64,000 bases of DNA, taken from Massilia sp. METH4. Lineage in GTDB: Bacteria; Pseudomonadota; Gammaproteobacteria; Burkholderiales; Burkholderiaceae_D. Both the position numbers and the translations under genes were made by a program. Under the pieces are notes generated by a model. It saw nothing but the letters and a program-made list of their open reading frames with translations. It searched no databases and was not told where the DNA came from. Shown here piece after piece: positions 38,801 through 48,248 of the stretch (positions within the stretch are counted from its first letter, which is position 1; each line of letters opens with the position of its first letter). Where the stretch lies: positions 3,534,001 to 3,598,000 of the forward strand of contig NZ_CP146614.1 in NCBI RefSeq assembly GCF_037094685.1, read 5' to 3'.

Positions 38801-40114
38801 TTAAGGCTGATCCTGAAGCCGGATCATTCCGGCCGCGACGGTCTGGTGCGTGACTTCATCGATCAGGATGAAGGCGCCGGTCGCGCGGATGTCGGCATAG
38901 GCATCGGCGGCCAGCGGCTGCTGCACGGTCAACGCAATGCGTGCCACGTCGTTCAGCTTCAGCGCATCGGCATCGTGACGCTGCTGCGTGTTGATGTCAA
39001 GGATCGAGTCGATCTTCGTGACCTTGGCGGCGGTCTGCTTGGTGCCGTGCTTGAGCCAGTACTTGCGGCGCAGGTCCAGCGGTTCCTCGGACAGCCAGCA
39101 CACGTCGGCATTGACCTGCTTCAGCAGCGTTGCCGGCTTTTCGGAAGAGGCCAGCACGTCGCCGCGCGACACGTCCACGTATTCGTTCAGCACGATGGTC
39201 ACCGACTGGCCCGCCGTCGCGGTCTGCAGCGAACCGTCGAAGGTGACGATTTCCTTCACCGTGGCGGCCTGGCCCGAGGGCTGCACCACCAGCTGGTCGC
39301 CCACCGACACCTTGCCGGCTTCGATACGGCCCATGTAGCCGCGGAAGTCGTTCGCCTCGTGGCCGTTGTGGCGAGCCACCAGCTGCACGGGGAAGCGGAA
39401 CGGCGCGTCGTGCGATTCGTCGTACACGGACAGCGATTCGAGCAGCTCGATCAAGGTCGGGCCCTGGTACCACGCCATGTTGGCGCTCTTCTCGACGACG
39501 TTGTCGCCGGTCAGCGCCGACAGCGGAATGGCCGTGATGTCCTTCAGGCCCAGCGTCTGCGCGAATTCCTGGTAAGCCTTGACGATGCGCTCGTACACGT
39601 CCTGGTCGTAGTTCACCAGGTCCATCTTGTTGACGGCCACCACCACGTGCTCGATCTGCAGCAGGTGGGCGATGGTCGAATGGCGCTTGGTCTGGATCAG
39701 CAAGTCGACGCCGCCATCCTCGCGCAGCTTTACCTTCGACACGTCGACGAGGATGATCACCGCGTCGGCGGTCGAAGCGCCCGTCACCATGTTGCGGGTG
39801 TACTGCTCGTGGCCCGGCGTGTCGGCGATGATGAACTTGCGCTTCGGCGTGGCGAAATAACGGTAGGCCACGTCGATCGTGATGCCCTGTTCGCGTTCCG
39901 CTTCCAGGCCGTCCGTCAGCAGCGACAGGTCGATGGTGTCGCCCACGGTGCGCTTGTGCTTGGCGCGCGACACGGCGGCCAGCTGGTCGGCGAAGATGCC
40001 CTTGCTGTCGAACAGCAGGCGGCCGATCAGCGTGGATTTGCCGTCGTCGACGGAACCGGCCGTGATGAAGCGGAGCAGGCTATGTTGGGACAGGTTTTCG
40101 TTCATGGCGTTCAT
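38801..40114 (-). CDS. cysN: Sulfate adenylyltransferase subunit 1 (GTPase) CysN
   Basis: A 437-residue translation-factor-like GTPase that drives ATP sulfurylase. G motifs: GSVDDGKSTLIGRLL, DTPGHEQYTRNM, and NKMDLVNYD. It activates sulfate to APS together with CysD. It starts within one base of the cysD stop. There is no fused CysC (APS kinase) domain, consistent with a direct APS reductase pathway. Confidence 0.96.
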   Translation of the reverse strand: MNAMNENLSQHSLLRFITAGSVDDGKSTLIGRLLFDSKGIFADQLAAVSRAKHKRTVGDTIDLSLLTDGLEAEREQGITIDVAYRYFATPKRKFIIADTPGHEQYTRNMVTGASTADAVIILVDVSKVKLREDGGVDLLIQTKRHSTIAHLLQIEHVVVAVNKMDLVNYDQDVYERIVKAYQEFAQTLGLKDITAIPLSALTGDNVVEKSANMAWYQGPTLIELLESLSVYDESHDAPFRFPVQLVARHNGHEANDFRGYMGRIEAGKVSVGDQLVVQPSGQAATVKEIVTFDGSLQTATAGQSVTIVLNEYVDVSRGDVLASSEKPATLLKQVNADVCWLSEEPLDLRRKYWLKHGTKQTAAKVTKIDSILDINTQQRHDADALKLNDVARIALTVQQPLAADAYADIRATGAFILIDEVTHQTVAAGMIRLQDQP

Positions 40115-41055
40115 CAGAAGTATCCGGCTTTCTTGCGTTTTTCCATCGAGGCTTCGGAGGTCTGGTCATCCATCCGCGTCGCGCCCCGTTCGGTGACCTG
40201 GGTGACGGCCGTCTCGGCGATGATCGCTTCCACGTCGGCAGCGTCGGAAGAAACCGGGCAGGTGCACGAGATGTCGCCCACGGTGCGGAAACGCACCACC
40301 TGCGTTTCCACGGTTTCGCCGTCGCGGGCCGGGGTCAGGTCGGTCAGCGGCACCAGCAGGCCGTTGCGCGGGATCACCTGGCGCTCGTGCGCGAAGTAGA
40401 TCGACGGCAGCGCCAGTTTTTCGCGGGCGATGTACTGCCACACGTCCAGTTCCGTCCAGTTCGAGATCGGGAACACGCGCATGTTCTCGCCCGGGTGCAC
40501 GCGGGTGTTATACAGGTCCCACAGTTCCGGGCGCTGGGCCTTCGGGTCCCACTGGCCGAATTCGTCGCGGAACGAAAAGATGCGTTCCTTGGCACGGGCT
40601 TTTTCCTCGTCGCGGCGGGCGCCGCCGATGCAGGCGTCGAAGCCGTGTTCGGCGATCGTTTCCAGCAGCGTGACGGCTTGCGCGGCATTGCGCGAATCCG
40701 TTTGCGGGTTACGCAGGCGCACGGTGCCCTTGCGAATCGATTCCTCCACGGAGCCGACGATCAGGCGCTCGCCCAGTTCGGCAACGCGGCGGTCGCGGAA
40801 TTCGATCACTTCCGGGAAGTTGTGGCCGGTATCCACGTGCACCAGCGGGAACGGGAATTTGCCGGGACGGAAGGCCTTTTCGGCCAGGCGCAGCAGCACC
40901 ACCGAATCCTTGCCGCCGGAGAAGAGCAGGGCGGGATTGGAGCATTCCGCGGCCACTTCGCGCAGGATGTGGATCGCTTCGGATTCGAGGGCATCGAGGT
41001 GGCGGGAATTCACGTCCCCCAGCCCGGTGATCTGATTGTCTGCCAGTGCGTTCAT
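40114..41055 (-). CDS. cysD: Sulfate adenylyltransferase subunit 2 CysD
   Basis: A 313-residue ATP-pyrophosphatase-fold enzyme: LLFSGGKDSVVLLRLAEKAF (SGGKDS loop), VDTGHNFPEVIEFRD, and RVFPISNWTELDVWQYIAREKL. With CysN it makes APS from sulfate and ATP. The ATG at 41055 is chosen; the open frame further upstream reads through cysH and is not coding. End overlaps the cysN start. Confidence 0.96.
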   Translation of the reverse strand: MNALADNQITGLGDVNSRHLDALESEAIHILREVAAECSNPALLFSGGKDSVVLLRLAEKAFRPGKFPFPLVHVDTGHNFPEVIEFRDRRVAELGERLIVGSVEESIRKGTVRLRNPQTDSRNAAQAVTLLETIAEHGFDACIGGARRDEEKARAKERIFSFRDEFGQWDPKAQRPELWDLYNTRVHPGENMRVFPISNWTELDVWQYIAREKLALPSIYFAHERQVIPRNGLLVPLTDLTPARDGETVETQVVRFRTVGDISCTCPVSSDAADVEAIIAETAVTQVTERGATRMDDQTSEASMEKRKKAGYF

Positions 41056-41089
41056 GTTTGTTCTCGTATGGTGGCGGCGCTCGGTGATG

Positions 41090-41806
41090 TTACGCCGCCA
41101 CGGATTTGATTCGAATGAGCTTGCCGTCCACGACGTGCAGCCCGCATTCCTTCGATTCGGGGTTCTCCCACCACCACCGGCCGGCGCGGACGTCCTCGCC
41201 GGGCTGGATCGCGCGGGTGCACGGCTCGCAGCCGATCGACGGGAAGCCCTGGTCGTGCAGCGCATTGGTCGGCACGCCGTTGGCGCGCAGGTATTCCCAC
41301 ACGTCTTCCTCGGACCAGTCGGCCAGCGGGTTGAACTTGTCCATCAGGTGCGCGGGATCGTCCTCGTGCACCTGCAACGAGGAGCGGGTGTTCGATTGCG
41401 CGCGGCGCTGGCCGGTGATCCAGGCCTTGTTGCCCGCGAGGGCGCGGCCCAGCGGTTCGACCTTGCGGATGCGGCAGCATTCCTTGCGCATCTCCACGCT
41501 GTCGTAGAAGGCGTTCAGGCCGTTCTGCGCCACGTACTGGTCCACCGCATCCTGCTCCGGGCGGAACAGCGCGATGTCATAACCGTAGTGCTCCTTGACG
41601 CGCTCCACCATTGCCAGCGTTTCCTTGTGCAGGCGGCCCGTCTCCAGAGAGAAGATGCCGATCGGCAGCTTGTCCTTCAGGATCAGGTCCGTCAGCACCA
41701 TGTCCTCGGCGGCGAGGCTGGAGGCGAACACGGCTGGCGTGTACTCGCGTGCGATCAGCTCCAGAGTCTGCCTGGTGGACGCAACGAGAGAATCGAGCTT
41801 GCTCAT
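41090..41806 (-). CDS. cysH: APS reductase (Fe-S type) CysH
   Basis: A 238-residue reductase. The ECCRIRKVEPL, GCEPCTR and ECGLH motifs show two Cys pairs for a 4Fe-4S cluster plus the catalytic Cys, so it should use APS directly rather than PAPS. FSLETGRLHKETLAMVERVKEHYG is the sulfonucleotide-binding region. It is preceded by DUF934 and followed by cysD in the operon. RBS GAGGAAA before the start. Confidence 0.94.
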   Translation of the reverse strand: MSKLDSLVASTRQTLELIAREYTPAVFASSLAAEDMVLTDLILKDKLPIGIFSLETGRLHKETLAMVERVKEHYGYDIALFRPEQDAVDQYVAQNGLNAFYDSVEMRKECCRIRKVEPLGRALAGNKAWITGQRRAQSNTRSSLQVHEDDPAHLMDKFNPLADWSEEDVWEYLRANGVPTNALHDQGFPSIGCEPCTRAIQPGEDVRAGRWWWENPESKECGLHVVDGKLIRIKSVAA

Positions 41807-41817
41807 GTATGGTTTCC

Positions 41818-42381
41818 TCAGATGCCGGCGCCGACGTCGTTGTGCTCGCGCACTTCGACGGCGCGGGCATGGCGGCGGAACAGCGGGCGCTTGTCGTCCA
41901 CCGATGCCTGGTAGGTTTCGGAGAACACGGTCAAGCCTTTCAGCGCATCCTCGATGCTGCGGTCAGGGCGCGGCGCATAGGCGTCGAAGCCCGTGCGCTT
42001 CATCTGGAACAACTGGTCGCGCAGCACGTCGCCGATGGCGCGCAGCTCGCCCGTATAGCCAAGGCGCATGCGCAGGTTGTAGGCGATCGAGTAGCCGCGG
42101 CCGTCGGTGAACTTTGGGAAATTCACGGCCACCACGGAGAATTTGTCCAGCTCGCCCTTCAGTTCCTCGGGGCGCTCGTCCGATTGCAGCCACACGCCGA
42201 TTTCCGGACGCGCTGCCAGCGTTTCCTTCTGCGCCTGCCATACCTTCAGCGGCACGATGACTTTGCCGGTCGCCACTTCCACCGATGCGGGTTCCTGGCC
42301 TTCCTCGAGGCGCAGGACGGTCCAGTCGTCGGCAACGATCTGGTTACCTTTAATAACGCGGTTGGCAAATTCGTTAGGCAT
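41818..42381 (-). CDS. DUF934 family protein
   Basis: A 187-residue protein of the DUF934 family: VIVPLKVWQAQKETLAARPEIGVWL, FPKFTDGRGYSIAYNLRMRLGYTGELRAIGDVLRDQLFQMKRTGFDAY. Found next to cysI and cysH in many proteobacteria and thought to help sulfite reduction, perhaps in electron supply; the exact role is not established. It overlaps the cysI stop by eight bases and precedes cysH. Confidence 0.88.
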   Translation of the reverse strand: MPNEFANRVIKGNQIVADDWTVLRLEEGQEPASVEVATGKVIVPLKVWQAQKETLAARPEIGVWLQSDERPEELKGELDKFSVVAVNFPKFTDGRGYSIAYNLRMRLGYTGELRAIGDVLRDQLFQMKRTGFDAYAPRPDRSIEDALKGLTVFSETYQASVDDKRPLFRRHARAVEVREHNDVGAGI

Positions 42382-44065
42382 ATTCGTCTTCTCCTACCAG
42401 GCGGCCCGGTTCATTGATGGGTGTTGCATACACATGTTCCTTGAACGGGGCGATCCCGATGCGCTGCACGGTGTCGACGAATTTCTCGTCCGGCGTGCGT
42501 TCGCGCAGGTACACCTGCAGCAGGCGGTCGATCACTTCCGGCATCTGGTGCGCGGAGAACGACGGGCCGATGATCTTGCCGATGGCGGCGTTATTGCCCT
42601 GCGCGCCGCCGATCGACACCTGATACCATTCGCTGCCATCCTTGTCGACGCCCAGCACGCCGATATTGCCCACGTGGTGGTGGCCGCAGGCGTTGATGCA
42701 GCCCGAGATATTCAGTTCGATGTCGCCGATATCGTGCAGGAAGTCCAGGTGGTCGAAGCGTTCCGCGATGGCGGCCGAGATCGGGATCGATTTCGCGTTC
42801 GCCAGCGAGCAGAAGTCGCCCCCCGGGCAGCAGATGATGTCCGTCAAGAGGCCAATGTTCGGCGTGGCCAGGCCATGGGCCTTCACTTCCTGCCACAGGG
42901 CGAAGAGCTGCGACTGCTTCACGTCCGCCAGCACGATGTTCTGCTCGTGCGTCACGCGCAGTTCGCCGAAGCTGTAGCGGTCGGCCAGGTCGGCCATGAA
43001 GTCCATCTGTTCGGCCGTGGCGTCGCCCGGCGGCACGCCGGTCTTCTTCAGCGACAGCAGCACGGCCGCGTAGCCGGGCTGCTTGTGCGGCTTGACGTTG
43101 CGGTTCAGCCAGTTGGCGAACGCCTTGTTGTCCTCATGGCCGGCGCGCGGGTCGATCGCTTCGAGCTGCTCGTACGGATGCGGCTGGAAGTAGGCGATGA
43201 CGCGTTCCATCTCTTCCAGCGTCAGCGTCTCGGCATTGCCCTTCAGGTCCGCCCATTCCTCTTCGACCTGGCGCGTGAATTCCTCGGCGCCGATGGCCTT
43301 CAGCAGGATCTTGATGCGGGCCTTGTACTTGTTGTCGCGGCGGCCGTACTGGTTGTAGACGCGCATGATCGCTTCCACGTACGTCAGCAGGTGTTCGCGC
43401 GGCAGGAATTCGCGGATCGTCGTGCCGATGATCGGGGTACGGCCCATGCCGCCGCCGACCATCACCTTGAAGCCGATCTCGCCGGCATCGTTCTTCACCA
43501 CCGTCAGGCCGATGTCGTGGATCGCGATCGCGGCGCGGTCTTCCACGGCGCCGTTGATCGCCACCTTGAACTTGCGGGGCAGGGCGATGAACTCGGGGTG
43601 GAACGTGGACCACTGGCGCAGCACTTCGGCATACGGGCGCGGATCGATGATCTCGTCGGCGGCCACGCCGGCGAATTCGTCCGAAGTCACGTTGCGGATG
43701 CAGTTGCCCGAGGTCTGGATGGCGTGCATCTCGACCGAAGCCAGGTCGGCCAGGATGTCCGGCGTCTGTTCCAGCTCGATCCAGTTGAACTGGATGTTCT
43801 GGCGCGTGGTGAAGTGGCCATAGCCGCGGTCGTACTTGCGGGCGATATGGGCGAACATGCGCATCTGCTTCGAGGACAGCAGGCCGTAGGGCACGGCGAT
43901 CCGCAGCATGTAGGCATGGCGCTGCATGTACAGGCCGTTCTGCAAGCGCAGCGGCAGGAATTCTTCTTCGGTCAACTCACCGGACAGGCGGCGCTGCACC
44001 TGGTCGCGGTACTGCGCGATGCGTTCCCGCACGATGAGATGGTCGTATTGATCGTATTGGTACAT
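42374..44065 (-). CDS. cysI: Sulfite reductase, siroheme Fe-S subunit (CysI)
   Basis: A 563-residue nitrite/sulfite reductase. The siroheme/4Fe-4S cysteines are in CPGGDFCSLANAKS and SGCINACGHHHVG. It reduces sulfite to sulfide. No CysJ flavoprotein is encoded here, so electrons probably come from ferredoxin or a DUF934-linked donor. It is the first gene of the minus-strand operon; AGGAAC precedes its ATG. It is divergent from the CysB-type regulator. Confidence 0.94.
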   Translation of the reverse strand: MYQYDQYDHLIVRERIAQYRDQVQRRLSGELTEEEFLPLRLQNGLYMQRHAYMLRIAVPYGLLSSKQMRMFAHIARKYDRGYGHFTTRQNIQFNWIELEQTPDILADLASVEMHAIQTSGNCIRNVTSDEFAGVAADEIIDPRPYAEVLRQWSTFHPEFIALPRKFKVAINGAVEDRAAIAIHDIGLTVVKNDAGEIGFKVMVGGGMGRTPIIGTTIREFLPREHLLTYVEAIMRVYNQYGRRDNKYKARIKILLKAIGAEEFTRQVEEEWADLKGNAETLTLEEMERVIAYFQPHPYEQLEAIDPRAGHEDNKAFANWLNRNVKPHKQPGYAAVLLSLKKTGVPPGDATAEQMDFMADLADRYSFGELRVTHEQNIVLADVKQSQLFALWQEVKAHGLATPNIGLLTDIICCPGGDFCSLANAKSIPISAAIAERFDHLDFLHDIGDIELNISGCINACGHHHVGNIGVLGVDKDGSEWYQVSIGGAQGNNAAIGKIIGPSFSAHQMPEVIDRLLQVYLRERTPDEKFVDTVQRIGIAPFKEHVYATPINEPGRLVGEDEYA

Positions 44066-44232
44066 AGCGTTCCTATAGTCGCAAGCCGGGGACTTGCCGG
44101 CAGGTCGTCCCCAAGGTAGGCGTTATCGTAATAAACTCACGCTTTATTCCAAACGACTTAGTCTTTATTTGCTTATATGCGTGGGCGGTATAAGCTTCAG
44201 CGTAAAATAACGGACTTACCGCCGGGAACTAC

Positions 44233-45174
44233 ATGAATCTTCATCAACTTCGTTTCGTACGGGAAGCCGTCCGCCAGAATTACAACCTGACCGATGCCGC
44301 CAAGGCGCTGTTCACGTCGCAGCCGGGGGTGTCGAAAGCCATCATCGAGCTCGAGGAAGAGCTGGGCGTCGATATCTTCACCCGCCATGGCAAGCGTATC
44401 CGCGGCCTGACCGAGCCAGGCCGGCTGGTCTTGCAGTCGGTCGAGCTGATCATGCAGGAGATCGACAGCCTCAAACGGATCGGCAAGGAATACGCGGCGC
44501 AGGACAGCGGCAGTTTCACCATCGCCACGACGCACACCCAGGCGCGCTACACGCTGCCGAAGGTGGTGCAGGCCTTCATGCAGAAGTTCCCCAAGGTAAG
44601 ATTATCTCTTTTGCAAGGCAACCCTCGGCAGATTGCCGAGATGGTGCAGCGGGACCAGGCCGACCTGGCGATCGCCACCGAGTCGATTGCGGGCGTGGAA
44701 GGCTTGATCACCTTGCCCTGCTACCAGTGGGAGCACGTGGTGGTGGTGCCGCCGGAGCATGCGCTGCTCAAGGCGAAGGCCGTCACGCTGGAAGATATCG
44801 CGTCCTACCCGGTCATCACCTACGACGGGGCGTTTGCCGGCCGCAGCAAGATCGACCATGCATTCTCGCTGCGCGGCCTGAAGCCGGACGTGCTGCTCGA
44901 AGCGATCGACGCCGACGTGATCAAGACCTATGTGGAGCTGGGCATGGGCATCGGCATCATCGCGGGCATGGCGTTCGATCCCGAGCGCGACCGCAATCTG
45001 CGCGCCATCTCGGTGGGCCACCTGTTCGGCATGAACGTCTCGCGCGTGGCCGTGAAGCAGGGGGCCTACCTGCGCTCCTATATTTATACGTTCATCGAGC
45101 TGCTGGCGCCGACGCTGAACCGCAAGCTCGTCGAGCAGGCAATGCGCGGCGAGCAGGAAAACTACGAGTTATGA
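44233..45174 (+). CDS. cysB: CysB-family LysR regulator of sulfur assimilation
   Basis: A 313-residue LysR protein: N-terminal winged helix (LHQLRFVREAVRQNYNLTDAAKALF) and an effector domain with TTHTQARYTLP, the sulfate/acetylserine-binding motif of CysB and Cbl. Located divergently from cysI, as expected for an activator of the operon. It could be Cbl rather than CysB; the two are hard to separate by eye. It is coupled to the following methyltransferase gene by an ATGA overlap. Confidence 0.87.
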   Translation: MNLHQLRFVREAVRQNYNLTDAAKALFTSQPGVSKAIIELEEELGVDIFTRHGKRIRGLTEPGRLVLQSVELIMQEIDSLKRIGKEYAAQDSGSFTIATTHTQARYTLPKVVQAFMQKFPKVRLSLLQGNPRQIAEMVQRDQADLAIATESIAGVEGLITLPCYQWEHVVVVPPEHALLKAKAVTLEDIASYPVITYDGAFAGRSKIDHAFSLRGLKPDVLLEAIDADVIKTYVELGMGIGIIAGMAFDPERDRNLRAISVGHLFGMNVSRVAVKQGAYLRSYIYTFIELLAPTLNRKLVEQAMRGEQENYEL

Positions 45175-45818
45175 AGCACGAATCACTGATTGAATACTAC
45201 GCCCGGCACGCGGCCGACTACGAGAAGGTCTATGACAAGCCCGAGCGCCAGGCCGACCTGGCCGCCTTGCGCGGAAAGCTGCCGGAGCTGCTGCGCGGCC
45301 ACAAGGTGCTGGAAATCGCCTGCGGCACGGGCTACTGGACGCGCCTGATCGGTGCCACCGCCGCTTCGGTCCACGCGACCGATATCAACGAAGCAACGCT
45401 GGCGCTGGCCCGCGACCGGCAATCCGGCGGGAACGTGACCTTCGCGCAGGCCGATGCTTTCGACCTGCCGGCCGCTCCGGGCCAATACACGGCGGTCTTC
45501 GCCGGCTTCTGGTGGTCGCACGTGAAGCGCGAGGAGCAGGACCGGTTCCTGGCGCAGTTGCGGGCGAAACTGGGCAAGGATGTGCTGCTGGTGCTGCTGG
45601 ACAATACCTACGTCGACGGCAGCAGCACGGTCATCGCCCGCACTGACCAGGAGGGCAATACTTACCAGATTCGTACGCTGGGGTCGGGCGAGCGCATGGA
45701 AATCGTCAAGAATTTCCCGACTGACAGCTACCTGCGTAAGAAACTGGCCGCGGCGGTGAAGGAAATCCGCATCGAGCGTCTGCCGTATTACTGGCTGCTG
45801 ACGGCACGCCTGAAATAA
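45171..45818 (+). CDS. Class I SAM-dependent methyltransferase
   Basis: A 215-residue methyltransferase: motif I VLEIACGTGYWTRLI, VHATDINEATLALA, and FAGFWWSHVKREEQD. The C-terminal half with YQIRTLGSGERMEIVKNFPT is distinctive, but I cannot name the substrate. It starts inside the cysB stop codon, so it is co-translated with the regulator. A link to sulfur metabolism is only positional. Confidence 0.82.
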   Translation: MKHESLIEYYARHAADYEKVYDKPERQADLAALRGKLPELLRGHKVLEIACGTGYWTRLIGATAASVHATDINEATLALARDRQSGGNVTFAQADAFDLPAAPGQYTAVFAGFWWSHVKREEQDRFLAQLRAKLGKDVLLVLLDNTYVDGSSTVIARTDQEGNTYQIRTLGSGERMEIVKNFPTDSYLRKKLAAAVKEIRIERLPYYWLLTARLK

Positions 45819-45948
45819 ACGCAATGCTTGTTGTGCTTTAGCAACAACTTGTCGATGTCATATTGTTGAAGTATTTGGAAGGCATGATACGCCGCGTCAG
45901 ATCCGCAGCGGTCTCACAGTCCGACCAACTCAACAAGAGAACATCAAA

Positions 45949-47037
45949 GTGAAAAAACTTACCCTGGCCGCACTCATCGCCGGCAGCTTCGCAGCCACCG
46001 CTTCCGCCCAGTCGAACGTGACCATCTACGGTATCGTCGATGCCGGTATCGTCCGCGAGACCGGCGGCGCGGCCGGCGATGTCACCAAGGTGACGAGCGG
46101 CGTCGGCAGCCAGTCCCGCATCGGCTTCCGCGGCACCGAAGACCTGGGCAATGGCCTGTCCGCGATCTTCACGCTGGAATCCGGCTACAAGGTCGACGAC
46201 GGCACGCTGGACAACACCACCAGCGCGCTGTTCAACCGCCAGGCTTTCGTGGGCCTGTCCAGCAAGGACCTGGGCACCCTGACGCTGGGCCGCCAGTACA
46301 ACCCGCTGTACAACGCCCTGTCGAAGATCGCCGACCCGTTCGGCGCCGGCTACGCGGGCAGCGCCAAGAACCTGTTCCCGACCGGCGGCGTGAACACCCG
46401 CGTGTCGAACTCGATCGTCTACACGACCCCGAAATGGTCCGGCTTCTATGTGGAAGGCCTGTACGCGCTGGGCGAACAGCCGGGCGACAACACGGCTGGC
46501 CGCATCTTCTCGATCGGCTTCAACTACAGCAACGGCCCGCTGAACGCCGCCCTGGTGTACAACAACCGTAACAACGACGTGGCCGCCACCGGCACCACGC
46601 CGGCCGCCGAGCGCGAAGACGGCAAGAACACGCTGCTGGCCGTGAACTATGACTTCAAGGTCGTGAAGGTCTTCGCCGCCTTCGAGCGCGACAAGGGCCT
46701 GAACAGCTCGCCGATCCCGGTCGCGAACGCATTCGGCTATGCCGTCGCGCCGCGCGCTTCGCTGGAAGCGGATGACGCGCTGCTCGGCGTGCAGGTACCG
46801 GTCGGTTCGGGCAAGATCATCGCCTCGTGGATGAACAAGAACGACAAGACCGCCAACAACCAGGATGCGCGCCAGTGGGCCGTCGGCTACTCGCACGACC
46901 TGTCGAAGCGCACCAGCGCCTACATCGCCTACGCGAAGATCGACAACAAGAACGGCGCCGGCTACACCGTGGGTAACAACAACGAGGCTGGCAGCGGCGA
47001 CACCGGCTTCAACCTGGGCATCCGCCACACGTTCTGA
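45949..47037 (+). CDS. Outer-membrane porin (Gram-negative general porin)
   Basis: A 362-residue beta-barrel porin of the betaproteobacterial type: signal peptide KKLTLAALIAGSFAATASAQ, first strand SNVTIYGIVDAGI, constriction-loop region, and the C-terminal strand FNLGIRHTF ending in Phe. GTG start with AAGAGA upstream. The gene has its own terminator; the region upstream (45819-45948) is AT-rich and could hold its promoter. Confidence 0.94.
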   Translation: MKKLTLAALIAGSFAATASAQSNVTIYGIVDAGIVRETGGAAGDVTKVTSGVGSQSRIGFRGTEDLGNGLSAIFTLESGYKVDDGTLDNTTSALFNRQAFVGLSSKDLGTLTLGRQYNPLYNALSKIADPFGAGYAGSAKNLFPTGGVNTRVSNSIVYTTPKWSGFYVEGLYALGEQPGDNTAGRIFSIGFNYSNGPLNAALVYNNRNNDVAATGTTPAAEREDGKNTLLAVNYDFKVVKVFAAFERDKGLNSSPIPVANAFGYAVAPRASLEADDALLGVQVPVGSGKIIASWMNKNDKTANNQDARQWAVGYSHDLSKRTSAYIAYAKIDNKNGAGYTVGNNNEAGSGDTGFNLGIRHTF

Positions 47038-47059
47038 ACGTTAGCTACACACCGCAAGG

Positions 47060-47089
47060 AAAAACGCCCGGCATGAGCCGGGCGTTTTT
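47060..47089. terminator. Terminator after the porin gene (bidirectional)
   Basis: Stem AAAACGCCCGGC-ATGA-GCCGGGCGTTTTT, a perfect hairpin with A- and T-runs, between the porin gene and the convergent small gene. Confidence 0.92.
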
Positions 47090-47105
47090 AGTTGAAGGTA
47101 ACGGT

Positions 47106-47381
47106 TCAGCCGGGGAAGTAATGCTTGACAAGGCCTGGCAACAACTGAGCCAGGAATATCGCCGTGACGACCCACATGATGATTGCGCTCTTCGCTTCAG
47201 CGATGTCGGTCTTGGTGGCGTAGGTTGCCTTGATCAAAGCGACGTCGGCCTTGATCGTGGTGAGATCCGCCTCGAGTTTTTCTACGCGCTTTAACATGAC
47301 TTCATCATAGGGCGGCCCTCCATCATTAGCAAGTTTGCGTGACTTGCGCTCGCTCAAATCCGGCAACTTGTCGATGGTCAT
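47106..47381 (-). CDS. Small coiled-coil membrane protein, unknown
   Basis: A 91-residue protein: a charged start (TIDKLPDLSERKSRKLAN), a predicted coiled coil VEKLEADLTTIKADVALIK, then a membrane helix WVVTAIFLAQLLPGL and a short end KHYFPG. This layout is like small DUF1640/CCDC90-type proteins. ATG at 47381 has GGAG upstream. It lies four bases after the stop of a kinase gene on the same strand and may be co-transcribed. Confidence 0.65.
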   Translation of the reverse strand: MTIDKLPDLSERKSRKLANDGGPPYDEVMLKRVEKLEADLTTIKADVALIKATYATKTDIAEAKSAIIMWVVTAIFLAQLLPGLVKHYFPG

Positions 47382-47385
47382 GGGA

Positions 47386-48153
47386 TTACTCCGGCAGAGG
47401 AAGGCGGATCTCGATTCTCGTCCCGCGGTGGCTTCCCGTGATTGAGATATCTCCATGGATTGCCCAGACCCGTTCGCGCATGCCGAGCAGCCCGAACGAC
47501 GATGGTTTTTCCATGTCGGCCTGGGCAATGCCGCGGCCATCGTCTTCGATCGTCAAGTAAAGAGTCGCGCGGTGCCGGCGCAGCGCGACCCGGACCCGCC
47601 GGGCGTTGGCGTGGCGGGAGATATTCGTCAGCGATTCCTGCACGATACGGAAGAGCGCGGTACTGTAGCGGTCGTTCAACACGAGTTCGTCTTCCCGGGC
47701 AACCAGCTCGCACCTGGCGGCGTTGCGGGACTCGAATTCATGGCGCAGCGATTGCAGCGCAAAGTACAGGCCGCCTTCATCGAGTGCATGCGGGCGCAGG
47801 TTGCTCGCAATACGGCGGAGCGACGTGATCGCCGAAAGAAGCCGCTGATCCATGCCGGCCAGGAGTTCACGCGTGGCTTCGTCGGCGATCGGCTGCTGCA
47901 TCAGCAGGCTCATGTCCACGCGCAGGGTCGCCAGGAGCTGGCCCAGGTCGTCATGCAATTCGCGCGCGATGTGGGTGCGTTCTTCCTCGCGGATGTTTTC
48001 CAGCGCATAGTCGGTGGCGCGGCGCCCGGCCATGCGTGCGCGTGCATTGGCTTCGCGCTGCCCGGCACATGTGCCGGGCAGGGCATGGAGCCGCCAGACC
48101 AGGCGTGCGGCGACGAGCAGGGCGGCCACCAGTAACGGTCGTGACATGGACAT
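47386..48153 (-). CDS. NarL-type sensor histidine kinase (HisKA_3)
   Basis: A 255-residue kinase. An N-terminal membrane segment (LLVAALLVAARLVW), then the HisKA_3 box EEERTHIARELHDDLGQLLATLRVDMSLL with its phospho-acceptor His, and an ATPase domain containing FRIVQESLTNISRHANARR and DDGRGI. No sensor domain. The matching NarL-type regulator is not adjacent; the next gene downstream is a small membrane protein. An 18-base perfect palindrome lies within the gene near 48061. Confidence 0.87.
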   Translation of the reverse strand: MSMSRPLLVAALLVAARLVWRLHALPGTCAGQREANARARMAGRRATDYALENIREEERTHIARELHDDLGQLLATLRVDMSLLMQQPIADEATRELLAGMDQRLLSAITSLRRIASNLRPHALDEGGLYFALQSLRHEFESRNAARCELVAREDELVLNDRYSTALFRIVQESLTNISRHANARRVRVALRRHRATLYLTIEDDGRGIAQADMEKPSSFGLLGMRERVWAIHGDISITGSHRGTRIEIRLPLPE

Positions 48154-48248
48154 GCGATCTCCCTTCGGCTGATCGAGAGCAGCCGTTCGAAAACGCTAAT
48201 ACAGCCGAGTTCGGGAAGACTTGATGTGACGCAGCGGCAGCGCCGGAT

